Positions 56,687-64,000 of a stretch of DNA of 64,000 bases are shown piece after piece. Numbering within the stretch: position 1 is the first letter of the stretch; each line of letters opens with the position of its first letter. Location: assembly GCA_017482345.1 (NCBI GenBank), contig JAFUNB010000016.1:124001-188000 (forward strand), in the 5' to 3' direction. This DNA is from Oscillibacter sp. GTDB lineage: Bacteria > Bacillota > Clostridia > Oscillospirales > Oscillospiraceae. The position numbers were made by a program, and so were the translations under genes. The notes under the pieces are model-generated. The model saw nothing but the letters and a program-made list of their open reading frames with translations. It made no database searches and was not told the DNA's origin.

Positions 56687-58633
56687 TTGGGCAAACGTGT
56701 CATGAAAAATCAAACGCCGCCCCGGGCGCTGCGGTGGATTTTATTTGCCGCCGGCAGCCTGTGCATGGGCCTTGCGGTGGCTGTGGCCTCCCAGTGGATC
56801 ATCACCGGCTCCCTTGCCAACGGCGTTCTCCCCTGGTTTGTGGAAAACCCCGGCTATCTGCTGCTGACGGGACTGCTGTACGGTGTGATCGCGGCAGTCA
56901 TCGGCGCGGCCACGGGAACGCTGGCCATTGGCAGCATCGTCACCGCCGTGCTGTCGCTGGGCCTTTCTCTGACGGACTATTTTAAGACCGCCATCAACGG
57001 CACGCCGCTGGAGCTGGTGGACTTCGGTCTTGCCACCCAGCTGGGCAACGTGGCCGGCGTGGCCGGTGAGCTAAAGCCTCACAAGGACTTCTGGATGGCC
57101 GCCGCGGCGCTGGTGCTGTGCATCATCATTTTGATCCTGCTGCGGAAATTTGTGAAGCTGCAGGGAAAGGAGCGGCTGGCGGGACTGGGCATTTCTGTTC
57201 TTTTGTGCCTGTGCCTGTTCACCGGCTTCGGAGCGGAGAAAGTTGGCCCGGTGTTCGGCGTGGATATGTATACCCGCACGGCAGCCTCCGTCAGCCACGA
57301 CCGCTACGGTCTGACCGTCAGCCTGTGGCGGGACTGCTTCCTTGGCTCTATGGACGGCCCCGGCGGCTACAGCGAAGAATACATGCAGGACGTGCTGGCC
57401 CGCATCGACGAGCTGACGGCGGACTACAGGACGGAGGAGGACGTGGTCACCCCCAATGTTCTCTTCATCCTGTCGGAGTCCTTCTTTGATCTGACCCGCC
57501 TGCCGGATCTGACCTACGAGCGGGATCCGCTGGAGAATTTCCACGCTCTGCAATCGGAGAGCATCAGCGGTAATTTCCACTCTCACTATCTTGGCTACGG
57601 CACCGGCTATCTGGAAATGGCCATGCTGCAGGGCTTTACGGGCATGGACTTCAACCCCGGCACCAACATCTGCTTCCTGGAGGATGAGAGCTATTCGCTG
57701 CTGGACTCCGCCATCGCGCCGTTTTTGCAGCGGGGCTACAAGGCGGAGATGCTCCACGCCTTTGACAACAGCCTCTATAACCGCACCGTCACCTATCCCC
57801 TCATGGGCTTTTCCGACCTGTTCTTCTCCGCGGATGTGCAGGCGCTGGACTTCCCCTGGGAGGACACGAAATACGGCGGCTATTACCTGAACGACCGATA
57901 TTTCTTCACCGGCATGCTGGAGCGGATGCGCACCATCAATGAAAGCGGAAAACCTGCCTTCCTCTACGGAATTTCCATGGAGAACCACCAGCCCTTTGAC
58001 GCGGAGAAGTTCGGCTACGAGTGCCAGATCGGCGTGGAGAGCCAGACCCTCAGCGACGAGGACATGGCCATCGTCCGGGTCATGCTGGAGGGTGTCACCC
58101 GGGCCGATCAGGCGCTGGGCATGCTGGTGGAGGAGCTGCGCAGCACGGAGGAACCCACCATCGTGGTGTTCTTCGGCGACCACCGCCCCAACCTCTTTAT
58201 GACCGACGGCGAGACGGTGTATACGAAGCTGGGCCTGTGCCCGGAAAACGACACCCTCAACTGGACGGCGGAGCAGATCAACGATCTCTACGCCACCGAT
58301 TACCTGATCTGGGCCAACGACCCGGCACTGCTGAACGGTCTTGCCGGCACGGAGCAGGAGAGCAGCATCACCGGCCTTTGCCCCCAGCTGCTGGACGTGA
58401 CGAACATGGGCTGGAACCGCTGGTGGGCCCTGCAGGACAAAATCCGGCAGGTGGCCCTGACGGATACGGATTTGTACTTCGTGGACGGGGAGGGCAACGG
58501 CTACTTCTCCGCCGCGGAGGCGCCCCTCACCGACGAGGCGAGGGAGCTGCTGGAGCTGAAAAAGGCCGTCACCTACGACGCCTTCTACGGCGAGCGGTAT
58601 ATCACGGAGCAGATGAACGAAATGATCCGATAA
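56687..58633 (+). CDS. LTA synthase-like sulfatase-domain membrane protein
   Basis: A 648-residue protein of the alkaline phosphatase/sulfatase superfamily, LtaS-like. Membrane helices fill residues about 18-180. The extracellular enzyme domain follows: NVLFILSESFFDLTRLPDL (metal and Thr nucleophile), ENHQPFDAEKFG, and VVFFGDHRPNL (metal ligands). LtaS family enzymes transfer glycerol phosphate to build lipoteichoic acid. The start is taken as TTG 56687, 7 nt after AAAGAGG; ATG 56702 is the alternative. It ends at a strong terminator. Confidence 0.85.
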   Translation: MGKRVMKNQTPPRALRWILFAAGSLCMGLAVAVASQWIITGSLANGVLPWFVENPGYLLLTGLLYGVIAAVIGAATGTLAIGSIVTAVLSLGLSLTDYFKTAINGTPLELVDFGLATQLGNVAGVAGELKPHKDFWMAAAALVLCIIILILLRKFVKLQGKERLAGLGISVLLCLCLFTGFGAEKVGPVFGVDMYTRTAASVSHDRYGLTVSLWRDCFLGSMDGPGGYSEEYMQDVLARIDELTADYRTEEDVVTPNVLFILSESFFDLTRLPDLTYERDPLENFHALQSESISGNFHSHYLGYGTGYLEMAMLQGFTGMDFNPGTNICFLEDESYSLLDSAIAPFLQRGYKAEMLHAFDNSLYNRTVTYPLMGFSDLFFSADVQALDFPWEDTKYGGYYLNDRYFFTGMLERMRTINESGKPAFLYGISMENHQPFDAEKFGYECQIGVESQTLSDEDMAIVRVMLEGVTRADQALGMLVEELRSTEEPTIVVFFGDHRPNLFMTDGETVYTKLGLCPENDTLNWTAEQINDLYATDYLIWANDPALLNGLAGTEQESSITGLCPQLLDVTNMGWNRWWALQDKIRQVALTDTDLYFVDGEGNGYFSAAEAPLTDEARELLELKKAVTYDAFYGERYITEQMNEMIR

Positions 58634-58634
58634 G

Positions 58635-58670
58635 AAAAGACCCGAACCACACTGGTTCGGGTCTTTTGTC
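58635..58670. terminator. Bidirectional terminator after the LTA-synthase-like gene
   Basis: A 15-bp stem, AAAAGACCCGAACCA (58635-58649) with TGGTTCGGGTCTTTT (58653-58667). Confidence 0.92.
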
Positions 58671-59049
58671 ATTCTTCGGCTTCCTGATACAGGGCGTCGA
58701 TGCGTTCGATCTCCTCCATGTGTTCGGCGGGGATCTCTTTGGATTTCCATGTTTGCTTCACGTCGCAGGAGTAGATGAGCGTGTAGTGGGAAAACGCTCC
58801 CTCCTCTATGCGGGGAGAACACTGCATGGAAACAAAGCTGCCGGTTTCCACATCAGTGAGAAGATCACTGTCATCAGATGCATTCTCTACCAAAACATAC
58901 CACACGCCGTCATGGTCGGTCTCACAGATCACGTAGTTCCGACCGGAGGCGCCGCAGACATACTGGCCTTTGACAAAGTAATTTCCCTCTTTCGCGCAGC
59001 CGGAGAGCAGCAGGAGGGCGGCAAGCAGACACACAAAACGGCATTTCAT
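58669..59049 (-). CDS. Lipoprotein of unknown function
   Basis: A 126-residue lipoprotein. MKCRFVCLLAALLLLSGCAKEG has a basic start, a hydrophobic core and the lipobox LLSGC, so the mature protein is anchored at Cys 17 or so. The rest is beta-rich with VCGASGRNYVICETDHDGVWYVLVENAS and no domain I recognise. The start at 59049 follows GAAAGGAGGACGCTG. It shares strand and spacing with the genes at 59080 and 59365 and may be co-transcribed. Confidence 0.8.
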   Translation of the reverse strand: MKCRFVCLLAALLLLSGCAKEGNYFVKGQYVCGASGRNYVICETDHDGVWYVLVENASDDSDLLTDVETGSFVSMQCSPRIEEGAFSHYTLIYSCDVKQTWKSKEIPAEHMEEIERIDALYQEAEE

Positions 59050-59079
59050 CAGCGTCCTCCTTTCAGATTCCACAGCCTG

Positions 59080-59355
59080 TTAATAAAACAGGCCCATAAA
59101 CGTGTCGGGCATGTAGTGGGAGTGGTCCCACATATCCTCGAACTGCAGGCGGTTCAGGGGTGTCACCACGCCGTCCAGACCGGCCAGCTCCTCCACATCG
59201 GTGGGCTTGGTGTCATTCACCTCGATGGCCTCCTCCAGACCCATGCGGTAGCAGTCCACTTTGCGCTGGATGCGGCGCTGGTCGTCCAGCTCCAGAATGA
59301 CGCGCCAGGGTTCGTCCGCCTCTTCGTGCTTATATTCGATCATGAAATACTGCAT
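59080..59355 (-). CDS. DUF6881-like small protein
   Basis: A 91-residue acidic cytosolic protein beginning MQYFMIEYKHEEADEPWRVILELD, with RRIQRKVDCYRMGLEEAIEV and a Trp-containing end (FEDMWDHSHYMPDTFMGLFY). The layout of a short beta-rich sheet with a central basic turn fits the DUF6881 group, which is weakly characterised. It lies 30 nt before the lipoprotein gene and 9 nt after alaX on the same strand, so the three likely form one transcript. Function unknown. Confidence 0.65.
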   Translation of the reverse strand: MQYFMIEYKHEEADEPWRVILELDDQRRIQRKVDCYRMGLEEAIEVNDTKPTDVEELAGLDGVVTPLNRLQFEDMWDHSHYMPDTFMGLFY

Positions 59356-59364
59356 AACGATTCC

Positions 59365-60516
59365 TCACTTTTCAAAGAATGCGGCAATGGTAGCCCGGTC
59401 ACAGCGGACGCTGCCCTGAGCAAAGCCGTTTCTGCCGCCGCCACGGCCGTTGAGGGCTTTATTCATCTCCTTGACGAAGGCGTTGATGTCAGCACCGTCG
59501 GCACGGACGAGAGCGTAGTTATAGCCTTCCCCGTCCGCGCCGGCAAATACGGCGGCAAGGCCGCTGCACTTGTGAGCCACGGCGTCGGACAGGCGGCGGA
59601 CGCTGTCCGGCTTCAGGGATTCACGGATCAGCAGCACGTCCTCGTTTTCCACATAGTTCTCGGCGATCTGTGCAAAGACCTGCTCCTCCAGCTGGGCGGC
59701 GCGGAGCTTCAGCGCGGCCAGCTCGTCCTCCAGACGCTCCACGGCGGCGTAGGTGTCGTGGGGCTTGACGGACAGCCGCTGGGCGATGGCGCGGTCCTGA
59801 TCGTACACGGTGGAGAGGTATTGGAAGGCCCGCTGGCCGCACAGAATCTCCAGACGAACGCCCTCACGGAATTTCTGGCAGGAGAGGACCTTCACCAGAC
59901 CCACCTGACCGGAGCGCAGCACATGGGTGCCGCAGCAGGCGCAGCAGTCGGCGCCGGGGAAGGCCACGATGCGCACCTGACCGCTCAGCTCCTTTTTGCT
60001 GCGGTAATCCAGGGCGTCCAGCGCCGCCTTGTCGGGATAGGAGATATCCACGGGGATGTCCGCCCAGATAAACTCGTTGGCCTTGCGCTCGGCGTCCAGC
60101 ACCTGCTCCCAGGTGATCTCCGTGTTGTAGTCGATGGTGACGGTGTCGGCGCCCATGTGGAAGCCCACGTTGTCGCAGTGGTAGTCCTCACACAGGATGC
60201 CGGAGATGATATGCTCGCCGGAGTGCTGCTGCATGTGGTCGAAGCGGACGGCCCAGTCGATCTTGCCGGTGACGACGGCGCCCACTTCCAGAGGAGCGTC
60301 GCAGGTGTGGGTGATGACGCCGGCCTTTTCGTGGACGTCGGTGACTTTCACGCCGCCCAAAACGCCGATGTCAGTGGGCTGGCCGCCGCCCTCGGGATAA
60401 AAGGCGGTCTGGTCCAGGATGACCTTCCAGCCGCCCTTGCCCTCCTCGCAGGAGAGAACGGTGGCGGAGAACTCGGTGAGGAAGGGGTCGTTGTAGAAGA
60501 GCTTTACGGTTTCCAT
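59365..60516 (-). CDS. alaX: Alanyl-tRNA editing protein AlaX (long form)
   Basis: A 383-residue free-standing editing enzyme that clears Ser or Gly mischarged on tRNA-Ala. The editing-domain zinc ligands are HMQQHSGEHIISG (HxxxH-type) and CCACCGTHV. A C-terminal DHHA1 domain closes the chain (ADGEGYNYALVRADGADINAFVKEMNKALNGRGGGRNGFAQGSV, described as residues about 315-358). The start ATG 60516 follows AAAGGATG. It stands before DUF6881 and the lipoprotein on the same strand. Confidence 0.95.
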   Translation of the reverse strand: METVKLFYNDPFLTEFSATVLSCEEGKGGWKVILDQTAFYPEGGGQPTDIGVLGGVKVTDVHEKAGVITHTCDAPLEVGAVVTGKIDWAVRFDHMQQHSGEHIISGILCEDYHCDNVGFHMGADTVTIDYNTEITWEQVLDAERKANEFIWADIPVDISYPDKAALDALDYRSKKELSGQVRIVAFPGADCCACCGTHVLRSGQVGLVKVLSCQKFREGVRLEILCGQRAFQYLSTVYDQDRAIAQRLSVKPHDTYAAVERLEDELAALKLRAAQLEEQVFAQIAENYVENEDVLLIRESLKPDSVRRLSDAVAHKCSGLAAVFAGADGEGYNYALVRADGADINAFVKEMNKALNGRGGGRNGFAQGSVRCDRATIAAFFEK

Positions 60517-60535
60517 AGGGGAGCATCCTTTCACA

Positions 60536-61402
60536 TCAAGAAATTGAGACAACGAAACGCCAGACCGGCTCCATCAGCAGGTAGCCCAGAACGGCGGAAC
60601 AGACATTGGCGAGGGCGGCATAGCCGGAGGCCTTGCCCTTTGTGCAGCCGGTGAGATGGCGGCGATAGGCTGCCAGCTCCACCAGCAAGATCACCAGCTC
60701 GGCGGGGATCAGCAGAAGGAGGTACAGGAAATTCACGCCGTTTTGGATGGCGCTGATGCTGAAGAACAGGGCCAGCGCTCCTTGCGTGATGAGATTCACC
60801 GCGAAAAAGACTTTCGCATTTTTACGGTTCCACAGGCCCAGCACAAACAGAAGCAGGCCCTCCACCAGCAGGGTAGGGAGGAGGGTGGACAGGAACTGCA
60901 CCACATAACCCACCCAGGTGGGCGGGGCAGTCAGGGTCTTTGCGGCCCAGTCCACCGTGGCGGAGGACTGGAGGACGGTGCGCTCCTGTACGTCAGAGAG
61001 AAACACTTCGCCGGAGGCGGACACCATCAGGATCCGGTACGTCCACGGCACGCCGTGGTAGCTGAAATGGTGGGTGCCGTCCTCCCGGGCGGTGAGCTGG
61101 CCGAAGATGGGCGCGCCCTCGACGCCCTGAGACAGGCAGCCGTGCCAGCCGTCGGGAATGGCGGAAATCAGAGATTCCAGAAGGGCGGGATCCAGCTCTG
61201 CCAGAGCCTCCTGCTCATAGTTGTGCAGCTGGTTGGCCGGCTTGGTGCTCTCCGCCAGAATGTCCAGATAATACGGCTCGTCGGGGGCGTTTTCCACCCG
61301 GACGACCAGCTGGGATTTCGGCCCCATGTCCGCGAAGGCGGTGGTGGTCAGCAGGGCGATGGCCAGCGCCAGAAACAGCAGCGGTCGGAAGGTACGCTTC
61401 AT
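60536..61402 (-). CDS. Secreted/membrane protein of unknown function
   Basis: A 288-residue protein. A signal peptide (MKRTFRPLLFLALAIALLTTTAFAD, cleavage near 25) leads to a beta-rich extracellular domain (residues about 26-155). Four membrane helices follow (YVVQFLSTLLPTLLVEGLLLFVLG, VFFAVNLITQGALALFF, LYLLLLIPAELVILLVELAAY, and a last one near SGYAALANVCSAVLGYLLM). It has no family I recognise. GGAAAGGAGG lies before ATG 61402. Confidence 0.7.
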   Translation of the reverse strand: MKRTFRPLLFLALAIALLTTTAFADMGPKSQLVVRVENAPDEPYYLDILAESTKPANQLHNYEQEALAELDPALLESLISAIPDGWHGCLSQGVEGAPIFGQLTAREDGTHHFSYHGVPWTYRILMVSASGEVFLSDVQERTVLQSSATVDWAAKTLTAPPTWVGYVVQFLSTLLPTLLVEGLLLFVLGLWNRKNAKVFFAVNLITQGALALFFSISAIQNGVNFLYLLLLIPAELVILLVELAAYRRHLTGCTKGKASGYAALANVCSAVLGYLLMEPVWRFVVSIS

Positions 61403-61480
61403 AAAGGCCTCCTTTCCCGGGAAAACTGATTACATATGGTAGAATACGACAAAATTATACAATTTGTACTGCGATTCGCC

Positions 61481-62644
61481 TTACAGCAGGCCCAGTGCCT
61501 GCTTCCAGACCAGCACCCGCCGGCAGGCGGTGTTCAGGGCGGTTTCGGAGAGAACGCCGGATTTCACGGCCTCGATGACCAGCGGAATCTGGGTGCGGTA
61601 GTCGGTGGTGATGATGAGATCATTGCCGGCCTGCAGGGCCATGAGGGCCACGGCGCCGTCCCCGGCGTAGGCGGCGACTGCGTCCATGGCCAGGTCGTCG
61701 GTCATGACCACGCCGTCAAAGCCCAGCTCTGTCCGCAGCAGGTTATGGACGGCGGGGGACAGGGAGGCGGGCAGTTCCGCATCCACGCAGGTCATGATAT
61801 TGTGGGACACCAGAACGGCGGTTTTGTCCTCGCCGGCCTCGATGCCGGAGGCGAAGGGCAGGAAGTCGGAAGTCCGGAATTTCTCCAGCGGGCGGTCATC
61901 CACGGCGATGCCGGTGTGGGTGTCCACGTTGTTTCCGTAGCCGGGGAAGTGTTTTAAGACGCTGCCCATGCCGTCGGCAAACATCTGGGCCGTGACGGCG
62001 GCGGTGTATTCCGCGGTGGCCTCCGCGTCCTGACCCAGCGTGCGGTCATAGATGAAATCGCCCGGGTCGGCGGACACATCCGCCACGGGAGCAAGATTCA
62101 CATTGAAGCCCAGCGCCTGCAGAAGAAGATCTTTTTCCCGGGTGTCGGCAATGATCTGCTCCATGCCGCCCTGAGCGAAGAGCTTCTGGGGAGATGCGAA
62201 CTTTTTGCTGCGCAGGTGGGGGTTGGAGCTGACCCGCACCACGGTGCCGCCCTCCTCGTCCACGCCGATGAGCAGGGGGATCTTGGCCGACCTCTGGTAG
62301 GCAGCGATGGTCTGGATCAGATCATTGGCGGTCTTATCCTTCGTGTCCCGGCCAAAGAGGATATAGCCGCCCAGATGGTAGGCGGACACGTCCTCCACGG
62401 CGCTCTCCGCCGGCACCCGGACGAAGAACAGCTGGCCCACTTTTTCCTCCACGGTCATGGAGTTCAATTTCAGATCAATGGGATCCTCCGGCTCCGGCAG
62501 GATCTCCGCCACCGGGGGCTGCTCCTGCGGGGCAGGCGCCTCCACCGGGGGAGGGGGTTCCTCCGTCGGCGGTTCGGTTTTTCCACAGCCGGTGAGGGAA
62601 AACAGGGTGAGTGCGGCCAGAAGCACCGCAAAGAATCGTTTCAT
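61481..62644 (-). CDS. Glycoside hydrolase family 3 lipoprotein (NagZ-like)
   Basis: A 387-residue lipoprotein beta-N-acetylhexosaminidase. The lipobox is LFSLTGCGK, followed by a Pro/Glu-rich linker (PPTEEPPPPVEAPAPQEQ). The GH3 barrel has GRDTKDKTANDLIQTIAAYQ, GVDEEGGTVVRVS, SVLKHFPGYGNNVDTH (the acid/base His loop, with Y where H is common in KHFPGHG) and VVMTDDLAMDAVAAY (nucleophile Asp). NagZ enzymes recycle peptidoglycan. A cell-surface role is implied by the lipid anchor. Confidence 0.92.
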   Translation of the reverse strand: MKRFFAVLLAALTLFSLTGCGKTEPPTEEPPPPVEAPAPQEQPPVAEILPEPEDPIDLKLNSMTVEEKVGQLFFVRVPAESAVEDVSAYHLGGYILFGRDTKDKTANDLIQTIAAYQRSAKIPLLIGVDEEGGTVVRVSSNPHLRSKKFASPQKLFAQGGMEQIIADTREKDLLLQALGFNVNLAPVADVSADPGDFIYDRTLGQDAEATAEYTAAVTAQMFADGMGSVLKHFPGYGNNVDTHTGIAVDDRPLEKFRTSDFLPFASGIEAGEDKTAVLVSHNIMTCVDAELPASLSPAVHNLLRTELGFDGVVMTDDLAMDAVAAYAGDGAVALMALQAGNDLIITTDYRTQIPLVIEAVKSGVLSETALNTACRRVLVWKQALGLL

Positions 62645-62795
62645 AATGGCCTCCGTGAGGGTTGTTATCCTTTAGTGTACCATACTGCGGGAAAACAGAC
62701 AAGCGGACATCAAAAACAGAAAATTGTCAGCGTTTTGTTACGATTTTTGCCTGCTGACCCGATACAATGGACGTGCAATAAGGAGGGGTGCACAG

Positions 62796-63479
62796 ATGCG
62801 GTTATTGAGCATGATTTTGGCGCTGACATTGATGGGTGTTCCAACACTGCCTGCCGGGCAGTCGCAGGAGCTGACCGCAGAAACGGTTGTCACACAGATC
62901 CAGACCGGGGATCCGGCTTTGGCGTCAGAGGCCCTGCTGGACTGGGTGGAGCAGGGTGCTTCGGCTGAGGCAGAAGAAGTGCTGGAGATTTTGGAGGAAA
63001 ACGGACTGGAACCGGAAGTGACAGCAGCGGCCTTTGCCCGGGTGCTGGACGCAGCGGATGAGCAGTTGGCAGAGCGGGAAATCGAGCGTAATACTTATGA
63101 ACAGGCCATCAGGAGCCTATCCCCTCTGTTTACGCAGGTGCTGGAGACCTCCTCCACGCCCTATACCCCGGAACCGGCGAAGAATCCCTCGGATTTGGCT
63201 CAGCTTTACGGAATGTGGTACGACAGCGAGATGCAGGAGCTGCTGATCCTCACGGAGCAGCGTTGTCGGGTGGTGATCCCCTGGCTGGGATATTTGGGTG
63301 AGACCAATTGCGCCGTCCGCCTGCGGGACCGCAGCGCCCAGGGCCAGGCCCCGGCACTGGAGATCGATACCCATGAGAGCGGGGTGTTCTTGGGGCCGCT
63401 GACCTACTATGTCTCCGGCGCAGATGAGACACACTTCTGGAGTCTTTCACAGGCACAGCGGTTCGACAAGATCGGATAA
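62796..63479 (+). CDS. Secreted protein of unknown function
   Basis: A 227-residue protein with a signal peptide (MRLLSMILALTLMGVPTLPAGQSQ, cleavage near 22). The mature part is helical and acidic (LLDWVEQGASAEAEEVLEILEENG, DEQLAEREIERNTYEQAI) and then has a beta-rich C-terminal half (ELLILTEQRCRVVIPWLGYLGETNCAVRL). It is not a known family to me. The start at 62796 is after AAGGAGGGG. It is transcribed toward aspS and ends at a shared terminator. Surface or spore-coat roles are open. Confidence 0.7.
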   Translation: MRLLSMILALTLMGVPTLPAGQSQELTAETVVTQIQTGDPALASEALLDWVEQGASAEAEEVLEILEENGLEPEVTAAAFARVLDAADEQLAEREIERNTYEQAIRSLSPLFTQVLETSSTPYTPEPAKNPSDLAQLYGMWYDSEMQELLILTEQRCRVVIPWLGYLGETNCAVRLRDRSAQGQAPALEIDTHESGVFLGPLTYYVSGADETHFWSLSQAQRFDKIG

Positions 63480-63483
63480 GGAG

Positions 63484-63514
63484 AAAGACCGGCTCAACTG
63501 AGCCGGTCTTTTTT
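63484..63514. terminator. Bidirectional terminator
   Basis: AAAGACCGGCTCA (63484-63496) pairs with TGAGCCGGTCTTT (63499-63511), with T runs. It is shared by the secreted protein gene and aspS. Confidence 0.88.
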
Positions 63515-63523
63515 GCGGTGAAA

Positions 63524-64000
63524 TTACTCCTCGATGTTGGCCAGAGCGATGTGCAGCTCGTCCAGCTGCTTGGTCTCCACCACGTCGGGGCAGGACATCA
63601 TCAGGTCGGATGCGTTCTGCACCTTGGGGAAGGCGATGACGTCGCGGATGGAGGGTGCGCCTGCCATCAGCATGCAGAGGCGGTCCAGACCGTAGGCCAG
63701 ACCACCGTGGGGAGGAGCGCCGAACTTGAAGGCGCCCACCAGGTGGCCGAAGCGCTCCTGGATGTCCTCGTCGGAGATGCCCAGAGCCTGGAAGGCCTTC
63801 TCCTGCATCTCGGGGGTGTTGATACGGATGGAGCCGCCGCCCAGCTCGCAGCCGTTCAGAACAATGTCATAGGCGCGGGCACGGCAGTTGGCCTTGTCGG
63901 TGAGGATCTTGTCCTCGTCCTCCACCATGGGAGCGGTGAAGGGATGGTGCATGGCCTGATAGCGGCCCTCTTCCTCGCTGTACTCGAACATGGGGAACTC
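63524..64000 (-). CDS. aspS: Aspartyl-tRNA synthetase, C-terminal part (partial)
   Basis: The 3' part of aspS (the gene continues past 64000). About 158 residues of the class II catalytic domain are present: the motif around [34 protein letters not shown], and motif 3 [34 protein letters not shown]. The final residues [12 protein letters not shown] are typical. AspRS charges tRNA-Asp (and tRNA-Asn in species lacking AsnRS). No start or leader can be judged here. Confidence 0.97.
   Translation of the reverse strand, partial: EFPMFEYSEEEGRYQAMHHPFTAPMVEDEDKILTDKANCRARAYDIVLNGCELGGGSIRINTPEMQEKAFQALGISDEDIQERFGHLVGAFKFGAPPHGGLAYGLDRLCMLMAGAPSIRDVIAFPKVQNASDLMMSCPDVVETKQLDELHIALANIEE

Noticed and set aside
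59080..60516. A fused AlaRS gene
   Set aside because: The protein starts with the editing domain and lacks the synthetase catalytic domain, so it is a free-standing AlaX.

Overview
The window comes from a Gram-positive, endospore-forming, anaerobic Clostridia genome, most like the Oscillospiraceae (Flavonifractor/Oscillibacter-like gut bacteria). This rests on the germination protease gene, the Firmicutes-type origin region (recF-rlbA-dnaN-dnaA / rpmH-rnpA-yidD-yidC-jag), a T-box leader on glycyl-tRNA synthetase, a stand-alone [FeFe] hydrogenase and GC-rich coding with strong AGGAGG ribosome binding sites. The species cannot be fixed from sequence alone.

Layout. 1-5.0 kb: a VOC protein, the rpsF-ssb-rpsR operon (minus), VOC-GNAT, a GlsB-like membrane protein, TatD with its radical SAM partner, and rpsT. 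5.0-9.8 kb: gpr, a MadLM malonate-type carrier, then an xth-DMT-MATE operon (minus). 9.9-17.4 kb: MATE, metG followed by an odd insertion, a decayed thpR, a HAD phosphatase, an AEC carrier and another MATE. 17.4-22.3 kb: [FeFe] hydrogenase, then DUF4340-response regulator-histidine kinase. 22.3-29.6 kb: two M20 peptidases plus a transporter with a divergent regulator, a hairpin-rich spacer, a fourth MATE and a thioesterase. 29.7-34.2 kb: an ArsR/HMA/P-type ATPase metal-export operon and a MarR-MATE pair. 34.2-39.8 kb: an HTH/small-protein cassette, nadE, a TIGR00300-like enzyme, rnhA and an AT-rich HTH island. 39.4-51 kb: gyrase and replication genes on the minus strand (gyrB-DUF6198-gyrA-SHOCT, PH-domain gene, remB, recF, rlbA, dnaN, dnaA). 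51-54 kb: rpmH-rnpA-yidD-yidC-jag on the plus strand. The origin lies at about 49.3-51.25 kb, and both gene blocks read away from it. 54-64 kb: a second HTH/small-protein cassette, T-box-glyS with a duplicated 3' end, an LTA-synthase-like protein, a lipoprotein, AlaX, a GH3 lipoprotein, a secreted protein and the 3' part of aspS.

The most unusual content is not a classical mobile element. (1) At metG and at glyS the end of the gene is duplicated. The second copy lies beyond a 141-180 bp hairpin-rich block and sits next to the native terminator. At glyS the two 64-nt copies differ at 7 bases, all synonymous. (2) A 35-nt terminator of nadE is repeated exactly 780 bp away and brackets an HTH/small-protein cassette plus a 250-bp dispersed repeat. 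(3) The pair 'XRE regulator divergent from a 55-58 aa MTTYK[DE]LY protein' occurs twice, each with operator-like repeats between the genes. A third XRE gene faces a membrane-peptide ORF that runs in frame into rnhA. These are the best candidates for an undescribed system. Functions for them are inference only.

Starts were re-chosen from ribosome binding site spacing and family alignment where the longest ORF was implausible. TTG starts are proposed for rpsT, dnaA and the LTA-synthase-like gene.
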